A DNA stretch of 64,000 nucleotides from Epiperipatus broadwayi (lineage: Eukaryota; Onychophora; Udeonychophora; Euonychophora; Peripatidae): NCBI GenBank assembly GCA_028023455.1, contig JAQFVV010006221.1, forward strand, positions 4,791,166-4,855,165. Reading direction: 5' to 3'. The notes under the pieces were generated by a model. It was not told the origin of the DNA, ran no database searches, and saw only the letters and a program-made list of their open reading frames with translations. The translations under genes and the position numbers were made by a program. Positions 34,080 to 44,999 of the stretch are shown here, piece after piece. Every line of letters starts with the position of its first letter. Positions within the stretch are counted from its first letter, which is position 1.

Positions 34080-34427
34080 ACTTAAGTTCTAAAACAGTGA
34101 CAAATTCTCTATACAATAGTGCCATCCAATGCAAGCCAGAGTAATCAACGGATGCAAGAAAGTTTGAGCATATAATCTCTCTAGTGCTTATATCTCCAGA
34201 CTAGTTTCCAGCTAGTGGCTTTCATCAGTGAAGCTTTGGATCTGAGAGCACTGCACCTAGATCTTAGGATCTCCTGCAATCCTCCAGCAGCACAAACTTT
34301 CTTGCATCCACTGATTACTGTGGCTTACAATGGGTGTCCCAGCTGTGTGGAGAGTTTATCACTATTTTAACAGTGTGTATAAGCAAAGGAAATGGAGACT
34401 ATGTGATGTTTAATGGTTTAATGCCAT
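34080..34427 (-). mobile_element. Retrozyme-like element, copy 4, with the best-preserved hammerhead core
   Basis: The minus strand of 34185-34243 reads CCAAAGCTTCA, CTGATGA (34228-34222), AAGCCACTAGCTG, GAAA, CTA, GTC, TGGAGATAT. All invariant hammerhead core bases are present. Stem I pairs GCUUCA with UGGAGA over five positions. Stem II pairs AGC with GCU, closed by an A-G mismatch. Stem III is one C-G pair with a UA loop. Downstream the right part, 34268-34427, carries the family's body in the opposite orientation and ends in the AAGCAAAGGAAATGG terminus. Confidence 0.65.
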
Positions 34428-34599
34428 TCCTGCCCATGGAATGATAGTGACTATGGTTATTAAAATGCTAAAGACACCAAAATATATAGATACTCAACTG
34501 GGTTCAGATCTATATGACTATACAAGCGAATGAGTTTGGAATGAGAACATTATCCATTTTCATCTTGGACTCGTAGCTTTATGATTAACTAAAATGGTA

Positions 34600-34790
34600 A
34601 AAGGTGAGCTGTAGGATTGCATTTGATCCTAAGATCTAAGTGCAGTGCCCTCTATTCCAAGGCTCTTCACCAATGCTAGAAACTAGTCTGGTGATATTGG
34701 ACGAGTAGGTACTAGATATGATTTTATGCACAAACCTTACATCCATTGATTACTGTGGCTTGCACTGAGTGTCACTATAGAATGGGTTGT
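34600..34790 (+). mobile_element. Retrozyme-like element, copy 5 (degenerate core)
   Basis: The plus strand shows the family's upstream region (GATCTAAGTGCAGTGCCCTCT), then CCAAGGCTCTTCA, a core with stem II deleted (CCAATGCTAGAAACTAGTC), TGGTGATATTGG, and the downstream body with CATTGATTACTGTGGCTTGC. The ribozyme cannot be functional here. Confidence 0.55.
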
Positions 34791-34850
34791 CATAATGCCT
34801 GAGAGATTCCTGACTCCAAGAAAGAAGCCATAGTGCATCACATCACACTG
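34790..34850 (+). mobile_element. LINE B 3' terminal fragment
   Basis: It contains TGAGAGATTCCTGACTCC and ends in GTGCATCACATCACA, matching the LINE B 3' end. It directly abuts retrozyme-like sequence on both sides (family terminus AAGCAAAGGAAATGG at about 34868). Confidence 0.6.
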
Positions 34851-35705
34851 TTTCAACACCTTTATTAAGCAAAGGAAATGGTGATCATGTAATACTCAGG
34901 TTCTCAAGACAATAGAAAATTCTTTTTGATTAATTTAAAGGAAGTACAATGACATACTGATTCTCTACTCATTCCATATCTTACATATATTCAGTGCTAA
35001 GATCAATAGAACAAAATTCACATGTGTTTAATAAAAAGCTATAAAAATATAATTAATATACACATTAAGATAAAGACATCAAAAATAATTCTTAATTTTG
35101 ATTTACAAAATATAATTTATATTTTTGAATAAATTAATAATTCTAAATGAGTTATAAACAAGATCAAGTTTACATGAGATTTTTAGTTTAAAGTAATTTC
35201 TTGTTACCCTCCCTCTTTTTTTATTTATTTTAAACAATTGAATAACACAATTTCTTTTTCTATTTTGAATAGAAGCATGGAATCCTTTATCATCAACATA
35301 TATATATCTGAAGCTTTCCAGATAAAATTGGAAAAAAACTTAAAACATACAAACATATGATAATTAAATTCAATATTCTATCTAAATATAAAAATGCAGA
35401 TTTAACTAAATTATATTTTAGCCATAAATATTATAATGGCAGATTTACCTAAAAAAAAATTAGAAAATGTCTTTTTCATGAAATCCAAATCCATATTTGT
35501 TTCCAATACTGTAAACTTTTAAAGTACAATTTTAATTCTTTGTTAGCAATAGTTTAATAACGCCCCACTGCAAATAATTAACAGTTTATGGCTTTCATTA
35601 ATGAAACTTCAATGATCCTTTCTCTGAGGCAAGCATGTTACTTCTAGACAAAGATATAATGATGAGACAGCTTTGCATGGCCCTGATTGGTTGATACATC
35701 TAGGC

Positions 35706-36240
35706 CAGGGGTGGACAATTGTTTTGGCTCAGGGGCCACTTTGTGGAAGTGGAGGGCCACACCTTTTAAAATGATTGCATTCATTAGTTAACTTTGCATT
35801 TCAGAAAAGGTATAAATTGTACCATGAAAATCAATAAATATAAATTAAATAAAATAATGGCAGTTTTATTCAATTTATTTATTGTGCTAATTTTTTAATT
35901 TTAGAATCAATTTAATGAGGCAAATGTACCCTATCACACTTTTCTATAATTTTTTTTAAAATCAGGAGTCAGATTGCTTGTTGAGATTCTCATCACAGCC
36001 TGCAATTTAATATCTGTCAAAGAGCATCTATATTTACTCTTGTTGATCTTCAAACAATAAAAACTTTGCTCACAAATAGGTCGAGACCCAAATAGAGAAA
36101 AATACAAGATGAATCTTCAGTTGGGAAGGAAATCTCAGTTCAAGGCGGATTTTTCTGACTGTCTTGGGATTTTTCTGACTGTATTGGCAGGCCACAAAAA
36201 ACTCTTACCAGGCCCGAAGGCTGCTATTTGTCCACCCCTG
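35706..36240 (-). mobile_element. hAT internal-deletion derivative, 535 bp, with TIRs and 8-bp TSD
   Basis: Its ends are CAGGGGTGGACAA and its inverted counterpart TTGTCCACCCCTG... as read on each strand. The flanks ATCTAGGC (35698-35705) and ACCTAGGC (36241-36248) match at 7 of 8 bases, an hAT-type target duplication. Inside, the minus strand still encodes the hAT C-terminal dimerisation relic (CEQSF, KINKSKYRCSLTD) near 35960-36090. Most of the transposase is deleted, which marks it as a non-autonomous derivative. Confidence 0.85.
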
Positions 36241-36769
36241 ACCTAGGCTGTAAGACTTCTTAGTTTTCAAATGTCTCTTAACTTTAACTGTAAATAAAAT
36301 AATTTAATTTGTTCTATTTTTTATAAATGGACTAAAAAGCAGTGTAATCTGCCAAACAATAGATGTTTTTTTCCTCTCAAATATGGTTACACAGTTGGAT
36401 TTGTTTTCAAATATAACTAATTACAACACTTGAAAACTTGCTTTTCTGCCAATATAATAGTTGTTTTATATTCTTTAAAAAAATTTAATTCTTTTAATTC
36501 TAATTAAAAATGAAAAACTTTACTATTAAATATTTGAAATGATTTTCTTTTTAGCTACTATATAGATATTTATTTATTATATAAAAAATGTTTAATATGA
36601 GCAAATATAATTTTAATTTCTTGATTTTCAAAACCTCATTCAAAAGTTCTTTTTAATATTATTATTATTTTAATCGACACACACACATGACTTAAATTTG
36701 ATATAACCACAATAATAAAGGCAATATATAAATCCCAGCTTTGATTATGATAATTTTCTTGAAATTTAT

Positions 36770-37040
36770 TAGCAACAAAAAATATTATATCTACAATGTT
36801 TCTTGAAAATCATACTGATTTTCTTATAATTACCCAAAGAATGACTGAAAACAGTCTATTCAATAAAATTCTTGAAAGTACTTTGCTGTAGTACATAATA
36901 ATATTCCACAATAACTACTACAATCTTTTCCATCTCCTTTATTTTTATAAATTAAACCAATAAAAGCAACATTAAGATCAAATGGTTCAACTCCAAAAGT
37001 CCATATATTTTTTTAAAACTGTTAATAACATTAACACTAA
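36770..37040 (-). pseudogene. LINE D, short RT fragment
   Basis: The minus strand encodes a run resembling the LINE RT block KGDGKDCSSYCGI, L-S-T-T-A-K ... ENQ. This is the common animal LINE wording (NYRGISLL-S ... NRL ... ENQCGFR) with several stops and frame changes. The wording differs from LINEs A to C here, so it is probably another family. Only this part of RT remains. Confidence 0.5.
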
Positions 37041-37059
37041 CATATCACCATATTTTAAA

Positions 37060-38590
37060 TCTCTACGTATTCCATGAGATCTACAAACTTTGCATTTTTA
37101 AGGTTACAAAATAACTATTTTAACTTCTTTAAGCTGGTTATCTCTAGCTATATTTAAATGGTCGATATTAGAATTAACATATAAGAATATCATTCACTGA
37201 TTTAATAGAATTATAGTTTTTCAGTTTCTATGCTACTTACAATATATCAAGAAAAATGTCTAAATTTTATTTCTTTTACATTGCTTTTATAAAATCTTTA
37301 CAAAATAATAAACTACACTGTTCAAACTGTACTTTCCACAATGTTTTATTTACTGACCATTTTGATTGAATAACAGTCTTCTTCACATCATTTGAAATAT
37401 CTTATATCTATTTCTTTCAAAAAAAAAAATGTATATAGACAACAATTAGCATATAACAGAATCTTTGGTACAGTTTTAATTTGTCAATCATTGGTAATTG
37501 TTGAATTTCTTTTACTTTTAAATCTTAAGTCTTTATATTACTTTATGAAACACCATACTCATTTTATTATTCAGTCAAGTTTCTTTTTAATCAAGAAATG
37601 TGATCATTGGCAAAAAAAAAATAGTTAAAGATTCGTCTTTGTTAAGAATTTACGAACAAATTTTCTCAATCTTCAATACAGTTTTTAAAAATAATGCCAC
37701 ATCTAATAACATTACTAGCTTAAAAATTCAAATTGGAAATTTTAGCAGTTTAAATTTAACGAGAGTGATAGTTTCATCTAAAGAATGAACACTAACTTTT
37801 CTACCAATATGTTTGGGATAAGATTTATTTTTAAAGACACTATCATTTTAACTTTGAAGTGTGTTAATCTATAACCTGATCAACAATCCTTATTTCAGAC
37901 TTCTTTCCATTCTTATTTCTAACCATAATATAATAACATAAGAGGCTTTTCAGTGTGAATATTTTAAGTGGTGCTTTTCCTATCTATGTAAAGAGATCAC
38001 GATAGTCAATCCAAGTATTATTAAAGCAAACTCACTACTAGCACAATATATGAGTTCAGAGAGCTAAAATTATTATTTCCAATAATTTTGGACCAAAGTT
38101 TATTATTCTTATCAACATTAAGTCAATAAGAAGTAAAATACAGTTTCACAATGGAATTTGTACAGTACAACTTATCCAACAAAAAATAAAATATTTCTTT
38201 TCTGAATGAATAAACAAATCAATGATACATGTAGAATTTCAAGAACAGAATTAGATTTTATAGTGATTCCTATACTAGCACTACAGTTAATTAGATATAT
38301 TACAGATAAATATAACAATCAACCCTTAAGCTATCAACAATCTCTACCTGTACAATAAAGGTGGTACCACCTTTATCTATGATCTTATACCTTTATAGAC
38401 ACTAAAGATTGCAACTTGACCAAGGAGTGTGAGATTAATAATGCAAAAAAGTTTAAACAAATCTCATTAATCAGGCAAATATAACCTGTTCTGAAAGCAG
38501 ACTAATAAATAGTCAATTATAACTTCCTGTACAGATAAATATATAATTAAAATTACCCCAAATCCAAAATTCAACCAGACCAGCATAAAA
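37060..38590. other. AT-rich stretch, no feature recognised
   Basis: Small plus-strand frames at 37392-37628 and 37600-37788 show no motifs. The upstream part of the Penelope-like element at 38.6-38.9 kb would lie to the right, not here. A short perfect palindrome, AGGTGGTACCACCT, is at about 38360. Confidence 0.4.
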
Positions 38591-38938
38591 ATAATATTAA
38601 AACACTACCAAAGGTTTCACTGCCACAAGAAGACTTCTCAAGAACTACACAAGAACTACAAAAACTACACAATATATATAATATTAAACATTACCCACAA
38701 ATCCATTCACTTCCCATCCATCCTTAATATTAAAAGAACTCTTAAATAAGTTAATTGCTTCAGAATAATAAATTTTCAATAATAAAGATTCTTTAATTCT
38801 TTTTTGATTTCATTTCTCTCAAAGAAGACAACCTTAGCTTCATCAAAATCAATAGTATGGCCTGTATCTTTTTCATGGACATACAAAGCAGAACTAAGAT
38901 ATCTATTTTTAACTACTTTTATGAACCTTTATTCTTTC
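38590..38938 (-). pseudogene. Penelope-like element: GIY-YIG endonuclease C-terminus and 3' UTR
   Basis: The minus strand from 38938 encodes FIKVVKNRYLSSALYVHEK, then DTGHTIDFDEAKVVFFERNE and a TGA at 38776-38778. The pattern S-A-L-x-x-H ... GH-x-IDF-x-x-AKV is the end of the GIY-YIG nuclease domain found in Penelope-like retroelements, where it nicks the integration site. The fragment is 5'-truncated next to a (TA)n run. About 140 bp after the stop, the minus strand reads TTGAGAAGTC, TTCTTGTGGC, AGTGAAACC, a decayed version of the hammerhead-like hairpin seen at 17.9, 22.4 and 50.0 kb. Confidence 0.65.
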
Positions 38939-39002
38939 ATATATATATACATATAGTTAAAAAAACTATTAATCACATATACTGTATTAATCATTTGTAT
39001 AT

Positions 39003-40815
39003 ATTGTAACCAGTAGGATTACATAGGACACACTAATATAGTGTGTGTGCATAACACATAATAAATTTTTGTAGATATTTTTCTATATTTCCTAAAATAA
39101 AATAATAATAAGTAAAGGGTTAAATAACTCTGGATTTAAAGTAAAATTTCATTATGAAATAAGTTTTTAAAAAGGTCTGCTAAATAATATTTGTAATTCT
39201 GATTTTGAAATTAACAAAAAAAAAAAAAAAGCATAATTTATTTTTTAAAATCTTTTAATTAATACTTGTATAAAATATCTTTTTTAATTAATGCTTGTTT
39301 GCATTTCTACTACCTAGTTAAAAATCTTTGTAGATTAAAAACTCTAAAGGATTATCACACCTTTGGTCAAATTCCAAAGATTAAAGTAAAAACATGAAAA
39401 TCACACTTTGATAGAAATTTCCAGCTTGTTTTCAAATGGATTGGACAGATTAAAAACAGCCACCATGTTTTTGTCACATGACCTAACCAAGGTTATAAAA
39501 GACTGATAAAAATATCAGTTAGTTTTGGCTTGCAGTTTTGTAAGAGTTAGCAGAAGAGCAAGCTGTAAAGTTGGCAAAATATTTTGTGAAGAGTTGGTAA
39601 CTGTAGCAGAAAATGGCTATATTAAAGCTAGCTGCAAAGACGGCTAGAATAATTATCAGGAGAACTGCCATGAGAATTTAAGAATGCAAGGAAGTGGCTG
39701 CTCTACAGTTCACTGGAGGAGTTCAAAATTACATGGAGGAAAAAGGGTCAAGATTCTTTGTAATTCATAGCCTTAAAAGTGTTCTGGGGAAACAGCTTGC
39801 TGACCTGAAGCTTACAAAATTCAAGTATAAGTGGAACTGACTACAGAAGGGAGAAAGCCAACCACATCTGAATTATATACTTTTATCTGATGATGACAAC
39901 AAACCTGAAATTATATTTTTCTGCTGGACCAAAAACCAAGCTTACCAAGAGAAAGATTGAAGAAATTGGTATACTTATGCTGCTGTTTATCTATATACGC
40001 AGGGAACCACAGATAAACACGTCGCGTGTATATACAGTGAGTTGTATTTTTTAAATATTCCTTATAAAAGACATTTTAATTTGGTAACTTAAAAGTAAAA
40101 TTTGCTTGAGTCAAATATCTAACAGAGAGACGATTTGCTATATATATTTTGCAAAGAAATAATTTTCATATTCATTAAAAAAAGAATATATAATTTAAAT
40201 GCAAGTATAATTTTGTGTGAATTAAAATCAAAAAAGCAAATCTTTTAAATTGGTCTAAAAACGCTGATAATTAATCAACAACTACTTGTCAAAAATTGAC
40301 TATATTTTTTTTTAAGTAAAAAAAAAAAAAGAACTTATAAACTGGTACTAATTTTAAATTATATCTATATTTTGTTGATACACACATATATGTATGAAAT
40401 TTATGCATATTTTCCAAAGAATTTAATAATGAAAATATAGTAGTATTGCTGTTAAGTTAAAATATGATGTAAATGTCAGCGTGCGCACATATGCACACAC
40501 ATATGTGAAATTTAATTTTTTTTTTAATAATTATTTTATGTTGATTGAAATGTTTTTATTGTATATTATTAAACGCACATCTGTGTATGGATCTATAAAT
40601 GCATTTATAGGTGTTTATTAAGAAGTAATGCAATTAATGTAATAACTTGAATTTTGTAGTAATCTTGTAAATCACGCTGTGATGACTTTTATTATTTGTA
40701 TATTATTCAAAATCAGAAATGTTATCCTATAAAACCTTAAATATCATTTATTTTTTTGTTATTAATAAACTTATATTTAATTGTTAAAATTGTTTCCATC
40801 ATCTCTTGGTCACAT
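39003..40815 (+). mobile_element. Candidate solo LTR (or unrelated promoter with 5' exon)
   Basis: The block 39380-40030 has clearly higher GC than its surroundings. It contains CACATGAC, TATAAAAG (39494-39501) and an initiator-like TCAGTT (39515-39520), then non-coding sequence with only short frames. An AATAAA lies near 40765. The ends could be TGTAACCAG (about 39008) and CACATACA (about 40815), the TG...CA form of an LTR. No matching second copy, PBS or target duplication is visible. An exon of a host gene is the alternative. Confidence 0.3.
39494..39520 (+). promoter_or_regulatory. Core promoter candidate: TATA box and initiator
   Basis: TATAAAAG is followed 23 bp later by the A of TCAGTT, with CACATGACC upstream. 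The spacing is a little shorter than the usual 28-32 bp. It is the clearest TATA/Inr pair on the plus strand in the window, but AT-rich DNA yields many TATA-like words. Confidence 0.35.
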
Positions 40816-41149
40816 ACAGTAATAGAGCTTATGTTCTCTGAGCTAGATTCGTGCACGGGGTGAATATATAAATGAGGATGTGTACTTAGTGCTTTGGGGC
40901 ATCCAGAGATGATCAATCATCATCCTGGTTGGTGCAAAAGAGAATACTCTTTAAAGCCCATGCACTATTTTATTTTATTTTAGTTTAGCCTTATTAGGAG
41001 TTAAGTTTATAGCTGGCCAATACAAGTGGCCTGAGCATTGATGATGATCAGCATGTTTTAATGTCCCAGCATTATTGTTTAGATTTTCTAGGTATGTATT
41101 CTAATGGATGGGCACTAAACTGGTGCATCCAAGTTATGCTTAAATACTT

Positions 41150-41280
41150 GCCCAAGGTGGCAATGGCTCAATAGTTAGCCTGGTCTACAGAAGACCCATT
41201 TCCAATCCAGTCACAAGGTTGACTGTTGATTTATATTTTTTATTGTTCAAATCCAGTCACAAGATTGACTGATTTTATAC
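41150..41280 (+). repeat. tRNA-derived SINE candidate (second family)
   Basis: TGGCTCAATAGTTAGCCTGG resembles a tRNA D-arm with A box, and CATTTCCAATCCAG a B box about 25 bp later. The segment AATCCAGTCACAAGGTTGACTG is repeated at about 41253-41275 with one change. Confidence 0.4.
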
Positions 41281-41411
41281 TGTTGTGGCTGGTCTCTCAA
41301 TGTTCACAGAGATTTTCTAGTCTCATGCTCCTTTAAATATACTTATATACGCTTTTATAAATATTTCATTGTAAATGGACTGGGAGTGATGATGATTTTC
41401 CATCACCCCAG

Positions 41412-41511
41412 GTTCAGTTCATTTTCCTATTTTTCCTAACCCCACTCCATCCCGTTACAAATCATCACCCAATTTTCCTATTTTTCCTAACCCTAGCCCA
41501 TCCCATTACAA
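41412..41511. repeat. 51-bp tandem duplication
   Basis: TTTTCCTATTTTTCCTAACC occurs at 41422 and 41473, within two copies that also share CATCCC[G/A]TTACAA. It is pyrimidine-rich and shows no gene. Confidence 0.7.
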
Positions 41512-41560
41512 TATATATAAGTGATTAATACAGTATTTTAATTACGTATATATATATATA

Positions 41561-41830
41561 TTGAAATGACTAACTTTCCAAATTGCGATCAATATTAATG
41601 TACCAGGCTTTTTCTCAAACTGCTAGCACACATAAAATGACCATTGAGTATGTCATGTCAGATCGTATAGAGGTGATACATCTGACAAATGACATTTGTG
41701 GTTAAGCCAGAATAATCAGTTGCCAGACTTGTCCTCTGTATTAGATTCAAATAAATAATGGGCATGTGTCGGCAGTTTAATAAAGTAGCTAATGAATTAA
41801 TATTTGCAGCCTTTAGAAAGGGTCATTTCA
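41561..41830. mobile_element. Mariner-type miniature element, 270 bp, TA target site
   Basis: TTGAAATGAC at the left and GTCATTTCAA at the right are perfect inverted termini, each flanked by TA. The inner termini also partly match (TAACTTTCC versus CTTTCTAAA). There is no coding capacity. Terminal repeats with a TA duplication suggest a Tc1/mariner-mobilised MITE. Confidence 0.65.
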
Positions 41831-42678
41831 ATATGTATATATACATACGTAAACATGCAACACATCAAATAAACCTTGTTTATCTAGCAATTTATAAGCA
41901 CACATACGTGAAAAAAATCTGAAAACTCATGTTGAGAGATTTATTGATCTGAATTAAATATTTAATTAAATGAGTTTTATACTCAAAGTTATCTTTTACA
42001 AATATAAACTAATATGATCTGTTTACCTGTGTCCTTATATCTTAGGCACTAATAGATCAATTTTAATGTTATTTTTTTTTATACACATAACACGACTCTG
42101 AGGAATATTTTAGGAAAATTTATTTTATTACTTTACTCATGGAAATAATGTCAGCGCTCAAAAACTGTCATGTCCCACACAGCATGTATACAGCATATTT
42201 TAATGCATGTGCCATATTTTTGACACAAATAACCAAGAGTGATTATTCTTAAACTATATTAATTTATAACATATGCTTCCTAATTTGAATTTACTTATTT
42301 ATTTTCTTTTTTTTCATCTTTGGAATAAAGAAATATGGTTCTTTTGCAACTTGAATTTTATTTCTTTTTTTTTCCCATTTTATTATTTTATTTTACCTGG
42401 AGGAAATAAATGTAGTTCTGCAATGTTTTAAAAAATGCCATTTTTAAGAAAGATTTCAAATGTTATTAATAGCATTGTAGAAATGAACCCTTTTAGGTTT
42501 AATTCTCAATTTGAACAAGAGAATACTGAATAAACTTCTTTGAATTTTGTCCGCTACCCCCAAAATATGCTGATGTTACTTTTTAATTTCATTTGATTTG
42601 CAACTTAAATTTAAATTTTCTTTTCAATTAACTTTTTTTTGGAATAAATTAGAACTCTGAAAATATAATATTTAACAT

Positions 42679-42834
42679 TTAAAACAGGCAAAACTCACTA
42701 TACGTATTGCCACACACAGCAAGCTAGAGTAATCAATGGATGCCAGAAGGCTTGTGCATAAAATCCCCATCTAGTGCCTACTCATCCAATATCCCCAGAC
42801 TAGTTTCTGGCATAAGAGGTGGTGGTCATATGAT
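42679..42834 (-). mobile_element. Retrozyme-like element, copy 6, with 13-bp TSD
   Basis: TAATATTTAACAT is repeated exactly at 42666-42678 and 42835-42847. Between them lie the family body (plus strand GTAATCAATGGATGCCAG, CATCCAATATCCCCAGACTAG) and the 3' half of the hammerhead, read on the minus strand as CCAGAAACTAGTCTGGGG. The element stops just after GAAAC, so the ribozyme's CTGATGA half is missing here. Confidence 0.75.
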
Positions 42835-43205
42835 TAATATTTAACATAGAAACAATTTTCTGTGTGAACAATTAACACATTATTCTTAATTCACACAATT
42901 TTATTATTAAACAATCAGTACATATATCTACAATTACAAAATTCAGAAAATAATATATAAATTTGAGGGATTTTTTTTCACAAATAATACAATTGTCAAG
43001 AAAAATTATGCTTGGGCTCAAATACAACCATGTTCTACAAAAAAAACAGGAAAAAAATCTAGAATGTATTACAAATGTAAATTTACTCTTAACCTCTGGA
43101 ATAGTTTATCAATGTAGTGTAATCAGTCTTACTTGTGCTCGCACTGATATAAGGTTTCAAAGAAGAAACACATAGCATTGCATATAAGGAGACAATATTC
43201 TACTA

Positions 43206-43669
43206 TAGGGGTGTCCAATCTGCAACCCAATGCAAAATTGTAAACTTATTTAAAACATGAGATTTTTTTTTTTGTGATTATCTGTCACAATGTAATTAAA
43301 ATAAATGTACGTATATTCTCGAATACAATATCAAATATCTAATTAGTTTTATTTCCCTCTTCTGCTTTTTTTAAAAAAACAAAACAGCAATAATGGTTTA
43401 TTACTTAGATAAGTACATTTTCTTTATCAGTGATCATAAACTTGGAACCTGCTCGAGGATTTTACTATTCACTGAATGGATTGCTGCATAATTAGAATTA
43501 TTATTCAAAGCCTTTTTTGCTTATCTATGTTGATGAATATCATAAAAATTAAGCAGGGAATTTTTTTTTTTATCAAGTTTCAGTAATACTTGTATATTTA
43601 ATGTGTGACTCATGACAATTCTTCTTTGTCTAATGTGGCTCAGAGATGCCAAAAGGTCAGACCCCACTG
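43206..43669. mobile_element. Probable hAT-derived miniature element
   Basis: The left end TAGGGGTGTCCAATCTGC and the right end (minus strand CAGTGGGGTCTGACC, then TTTTGGCATCTCTGAGCC) resemble the CAGGGGTGTCCAA-type termini of many animal hAT elements. No 8-bp duplication is preserved, so the borders are tentative. Confidence 0.45.
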
Positions 43670-44244
43670 CTTTAAAGGTATGGTAGGTTTATAATAAGAA
43701 GTGGTAAAATATGCATTGTTAAATTATTTTTAATCTAATAACAACAATCATGGAAATATAATTTTAGCGACTATACTTTTGTATTGATGTTAAACTTTGC
43801 ATAAAACAAATTTAAATGAAAGATTTATTTCAATAGTGGCCCCTTAAAATTGTCTTAACTCTTAAAAATATTGAACGATAATTTTTAAAGAACTTTTTCA
43901 TTTATGTTTTTTATTTGTCAAACTAAAATAAATATTGTTATCAAATGTAAATATAAAACGTCTGCAGATATCAATCACTATATTTTATAAAATCTCAATT
44001 TTTAAATAATCTGTACATATTGCTAAATATGTCAAATAAAGGGGATTAGAAATCTTTTGATTTCTCTTCGAGGCTCTAAAAGAATTGCAGGAAAATTTAT
44101 AATGCCCATTCCATACGTTCTTGCCATTGAAGCTGTTATTATCATGTAATTATTCATATAATAAACAAACATATATGAGCTACTCATCATCATGCATCAA
44201 CCAGCACAGCGAATTTACTAGCTTTTACAACTAAATTTAGGATC

Positions 44245-44510
44245 AACATGGATGAGAGAACAAATTAGCATCATCAAGATCATTGAAAGAATTAAGAGAC
44301 TGAAATGATGCTGAACTGCAGATGATAATAAATGGCAGCTGAAGTTTTAAACTTAATCTGAAAAGATTGTAAAATACCTAAAAGGAGACCACTCGTGAGA
44401 TGTATGAATAAGGAAGCGATATGGAGAAGAGAGACTAGAGATCACAGAAACTGGATTAAACTAAAATGATCTTGCAATGTATTGATAATGATTGAAAACG
44501 ATACTGAAGA
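44245..44510 (+). pseudogene. RTE-like LINE 3' fragment, copy 3 (decayed)
   Basis: The nucleotide sequence follows the RTE tail: ATGAGAGAACAAATTAGC, GAAAGAATTAAGAGACTGAAATG, AGATTGTAAAATACC, GAGACCACTCGTGAGATG and ACTGGATTAAACT. Stops and deletions are frequent. It ends at GTATTGATAATGATTGA, where the other copies have their GATGAT tails. Confidence 0.65.
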
Positions 44511-44802
44511 TAATATTAATTCCAATAGTACATTTTTTTTTTTTCAAGTGTGGTTATATTTCAAAAGAATAATACAGAGAAAGTTTGTATTATAACACAT
44601 TTTTAGTACAGGTTCAAAAGAACTGCCTACATGACAGCAGATATTTTGATTTCTTTGAAATATTTGAAGATTATTTTTTGTTAACCAATAGGATGTTTTT
44701 CATTTTTAAATCTCAGTATAAAGAAAGTTCTATATTACAGAAACTGATTCAATTATTACATAAGAAGCATTTATAAATAAGTCAAGCGTCTTTATCTCAT
44801 TT

Positions 44803-44925
44803 AGAGATTTTTTTTGTGATTATCTGTCACAATGTAATTAAAATAAATGTATGTATATTCTCTAATACAATATCAAATAGCACTCCTCGGAGAGGTGCTA
44901 GGATAGGTTCAGACAATAACTTTTT
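44803..44925. repeat. Duplicated 77-bp block plus hairpin module
   Basis: 44803-44879 repeats 43258-43338 with only a few differences (TGTGATTATCTGTCACAATG, TCAAATA). It is followed by AGCACTCCTCGGAGAGGTGC, then TAGGATAGGTTCAGAC. The minus strand of this module matches 54896-54935 (GTCTGAACCTACCCTGGCAC), so it is a dispersed repeat. Confidence 0.65.
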
Positions 44926-44999
44926 TTTTAAAAAAAAAATCTCATTCTGCCAAGGAGAAAAAAAGCAGTAAAGCATCAAGTAGATAGTTTCACTAACCC

